Shown here piece by piece: positions 5,829-7,665 of a stretch of 7,665 nt of DNA. Below the pieces are notes generated by a model. It searched no databases. It saw nothing but the letters and a program-made list of their open reading frames with translations, and was not told where the DNA came from. This DNA is from Desulfovibrionaceae bacterium. Lineage in GTDB: Bacteria > Pseudomonadota > Gammaproteobacteria > Burkholderiales > Burkholderiaceae_C. The DNA lies in the NCBI GenBank assembly GCA_009778355.1, contig WRJY01000221.1, positions 1-7,665 on the forward strand. The letters run 5' to 3'. Each line of letters begins with the position of its first letter. Position 1 is the first letter of the stretch. Position numbers and translations under genes: made by a program.

Positions 5829-6782
5829 ATGGAATTTTTCCGCATCCGGCGCGACATCCCGTTCATGAAGCACGCGTTGATTCTCAACGCGGTGTCTCTC
5901 GTCACTTTTTTGCTGGCGGTGTTTTTCCTCGTCACGCGCGGCCTGCACCTGTCGGTGGAATTCACTGGCGGCACCGTGATCGAGGTGGCCTACGAGCAGT
6001 CCGCCGATCTGGAGCAGGTGCGCGGCGCCATTGCCGCCCTGGGCTACGGCGAGGACGTGCAGGTACAGAATTTCGGCACCTCGCGCGACGTGATGATCCG
6101 CCTGCCGGTGAAAAAGGACGTGACCCCGGCCCAGCAAAGCGAGCAGGTTCTGCAGGCGCTGAAAGCGGCCAATGCCGGCGTGCAGTCGCGCCGCACCGAG
6201 TTCATCGGCCCGCAGGTCAGCCAGGAGCTGTTTGCCGACGGCCTGTATGCGCTGGCCTGCGTGGTCATCGGCATCATGGTCTACCTGTCGGTACGCTTCG
6301 AGTGGAAGTACGCGGTGGCGGGCATCATCGCCAACCTGCACGACGTGGTCATCATCCTGGGCTTTTTCGCCTTCTTCCAGTGGGAGTTCTCGCTGACGGT
6401 GCTGGCGGCGGTGCTGGCGGTGCTGGGCTACTCGGTCAACGAATCGGTGGTGATCTTCGACCGGATTCGCGAGGCGTTCCGGCGCTACCGCAAGATGAAC
6501 ACGGTGCAGATCATCGACCATGCCATCACCTCCACCATCAGCCGCACCATCATCACGCACGCATCGACGCAGGCGATGGTGCTGTCGATGCTGCTGTTCG
6601 GCGGGCCCACGCTGCACTATTTCGCCATGGCGCTGACCATCGGCATCCTGTTCGGCATCTATTCGTCGGTGTTCGTGGCGGCGGCCATTGCCATGTGGCT
6701 GGGCGTGCGCCGGGAAGACCTGGTCAAGACCGGGCGCAAGGAAGGCGATCCAAACGACCCTAACGCCGGCGCGGTTGTTTGA
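5829..6782 (+). CDS. secF: Protein translocase subunit SecF
   Basis: A 317-residue inner-membrane protein, the normal SecF length. Helix 1 is at about residues 14-34, followed by 'LHLSVEFTGGTVIEV', the SecF version of the D/F-TGG block. A short periplasmic domain precedes five helices that start at about residue 137 and run to about 300. The signature 'GYSVNESVVIFDRIRE' occupies 200-215. The C-terminal tail is charged and cytoplasmic. AAGGAG at 5813-5818 sits 10 bases before ATG 5829, supporting this start. SecF forms one half of the SecDF pump that completes protein export using the proton gradient. The gene is last in the yajC-secD-secF run, and the next gene begins 52 bases on. Identification is secure. 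Confidence 0.98.
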   Translation: MEFFRIRRDIPFMKHALILNAVSLVTFLLAVFFLVTRGLHLSVEFTGGTVIEVAYEQSADLEQVRGAIAALGYGEDVQVQNFGTSRDVMIRLPVKKDVTPAQQSEQVLQALKAANAGVQSRRTEFIGPQVSQELFADGLYALACVVIGIMVYLSVRFEWKYAVAGIIANLHDVVIILGFFAFFQWEFSLTVLAAVLAVLGYSVNESVVIFDRIREAFRRYRKMNTVQIIDHAITSTISRTIITHASTQAMVLSMLLFGGPTLHYFAMALTIGILFGIYSSVFVAAAIAMWLGVRREDLVKTGRKEGDPNDPNAGAVV

Positions 6783-6834
6783 TGCCAAGGCGGTTGCGGG
6801 CGAGTACGATAGTGGGTGGCAACATAGACCACGC

Positions 6835-7665
6835 ATGACCGTATTTCCCCGCTCCTCCGGCTCCTGGCACGGCCTGGCGCAGCAGGCGCGTGAGCGTTTC
6901 GTCAACGCGCTGGACGGTTGCGCCGCCGCTCTGGCGGTCACGGTACGAGCACGGCTGTCCGAGTTGATGCTGGGCGGCAGCAAAACCGCAACACTCGCCG
7001 AAATGCGCCTGGCCCAGGAAGCCGCCGAGATGCTCCAGTCGCAACAGCAAAACTGGATCGCGGCAACCGCCAGCGCCTGGCGCGACGCGCTGACCCGTTC
7101 GCCGGCCCCGCCGCCGGACAGCACGGCCAGCGGCGGCCAGTGGCGCGGCTTCACGCTGCAAGACGAAACGGTGGTCGAGCGCAAGATCCTCGCTTCGCGT
7201 CTGGCCAACGCCGCCAGCGAGTGCGCCGGAGCGGACATCAACACCCTGAAGCTGCGCATCCAGCACCTGGAGCAAACCGCCGACTGGCCCCGCCAGGATG
7301 TGTTGCGCCCCGAAACACTGGCCTTCGCACTGGTCAACGCCTGGCTCGACTGCGGCCTATCGCAGCCGATGTGGAATCTGGCGCTGCCGGCCATCCAGCC
7401 GGTCTTCGCTGAGCGCATGGCCGAGGCTTACCGGGCGGTCAACGGCTACCTGATCCAAAACGGCGTCATGGCCGAGATCGATCTGAAGTCGCTGGTCAAA
7501 CGCGACCAGCAAAGCGGCCAGGCGCCGGCATCGGCGCGCCCGTCCGCCCGCCTTCGCGCCAAACCAGTCTCGCAGCGCAATCCGGCTGCTGACTGGAGCG
7601 GCGCGCCCGCCGCCGGCGGCGCCGCGCAAAAGCCGCCAGGCGCGCCCATGCCCCGCATCGGCGGG
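6835..7665 (+). CDS. DUF1631 domain-containing protein, N-terminal part (runs off right edge)
   Basis: The frame opened by ATG 6835 has no stop through 7665 (277 codons), so the gene continues beyond the window. Residues from about 108 match the style of DUF1631 proteins: 'LQDETVVERKILASRLANA', then an amphipathic helix region, then 'LRPETLAFALVNAWLD' and 'YRAVNGYLIQNGVM' (N203, Y205, L206). The first 90 residues are helical and Gln/Ala-rich. From about residue 225 the chain becomes an Ala/Pro/Arg-rich linker, as is common in the middle of these long proteins, which I recall as roughly 700-800 residues. Function is unknown. No signal peptide or membrane helix is visible in this part. No good Shine-Dalgarno precedes the ATG. 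The 52-base gap after secF leaves co-transcription open. Family is likely; the role cannot be stated. Confidence 0.7.
   Translation, partial: MTVFPRSSGSWHGLAQQARERFVNALDGCAAALAVTVRARLSELMLGGSKTATLAEMRLAQEAAEMLQSQQQNWIAATASAWRDALTRSPAPPPDSTASGGQWRGFTLQDETVVERKILASRLANAASECAGADINTLKLRIQHLEQTADWPRQDVLRPETLAFALVNAWLDCGLSQPMWNLALPAIQPVFAERMAEAYRAVNGYLIQNGVMAEIDLKSLVKRDQQSGQAPASARPSARLRAKPVSQRNPAADWSGAPAAGGAAQKPPGAPMPRIGG

Noticed and set aside
6805..6810. TACGAT as a -10 box for the DUF1631 gene
   Set aside because: No acceptable -35 at 16-18 bases upstream; too weak to list as a promoter.
6819..6826. GCAACATA shared with 3868-3875 upstream of secD, as a common promoter or operator
   Set aside because: Only 8 bases, at different distances from the two start codons (28 and 8 bases), and a poor match to a -10 box; chance is likely.
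5523..7418. 631-codon open frame on the - strand across the secD end, secF and the DUF1631 start
   Set aside because: Antisense to three supported genes, biased composition and no family features.

Overview
The window is GC-rich (strong G/C preference at third codon positions) and all real genes lie on the + strand. The gene products and their flavour (CaiB/BaiF enzymes, a DOMON-like protein beside a DUF1343/NamZ-type protein, yajC-secD-secF, DUF1631) suggest a betaproteobacterium of the order Burkholderiales, most like Comamonadaceae. This is an inference from protein style and gene content; no search was run.

Left part (1-1496): the last 52 codons of a CaiB/BaiF-family CoA-transferase, then about 170 bases with a tiny ORF that may be a gene remnant or coupling leader, then a complete CaiB/BaiF protein. 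Its His/Asp/Glu spacing matches alpha-methylacyl-CoA racemase. This is an acyl-CoA catabolic neighbourhood.

Middle part (1579-3353): a translationally coupled pair, in which a DOMON-like protein overlaps by 4 bases (ATGA) with a DUF1343/NamZ-like protein related to exo-beta-N-acetylmuramidases. The pair appears to have its own promoter just ahead of a start codon that lacks a ribosome binding site, which suggests a leaderless mRNA.

Right part (3476-6782): the Sec accessory operon yajC-secD-secF. It encodes the inner-membrane complex that works with SecYEG/YidC and uses the proton-motive force to help export proteins. A perfect TATAAT lies across the stop codon of the upstream gene, and the roughly 110-base leader holds a GC-rich hairpin. 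The usual upstream partners queA-tgt are not in the window. The window closes with the first 277 codons of a DUF1631 protein (6835 onward), which runs off the right edge.

No tRNA, rRNA, CRISPR array, insertion sequence or clear intrinsic terminator was seen. Most of the window is ordinary chromosome. The items most worth a second look are the coupled DOMON-like/NamZ-like pair, the decayed-looking spacer at 160-333, and the unusual neighbour upstream of yajC.
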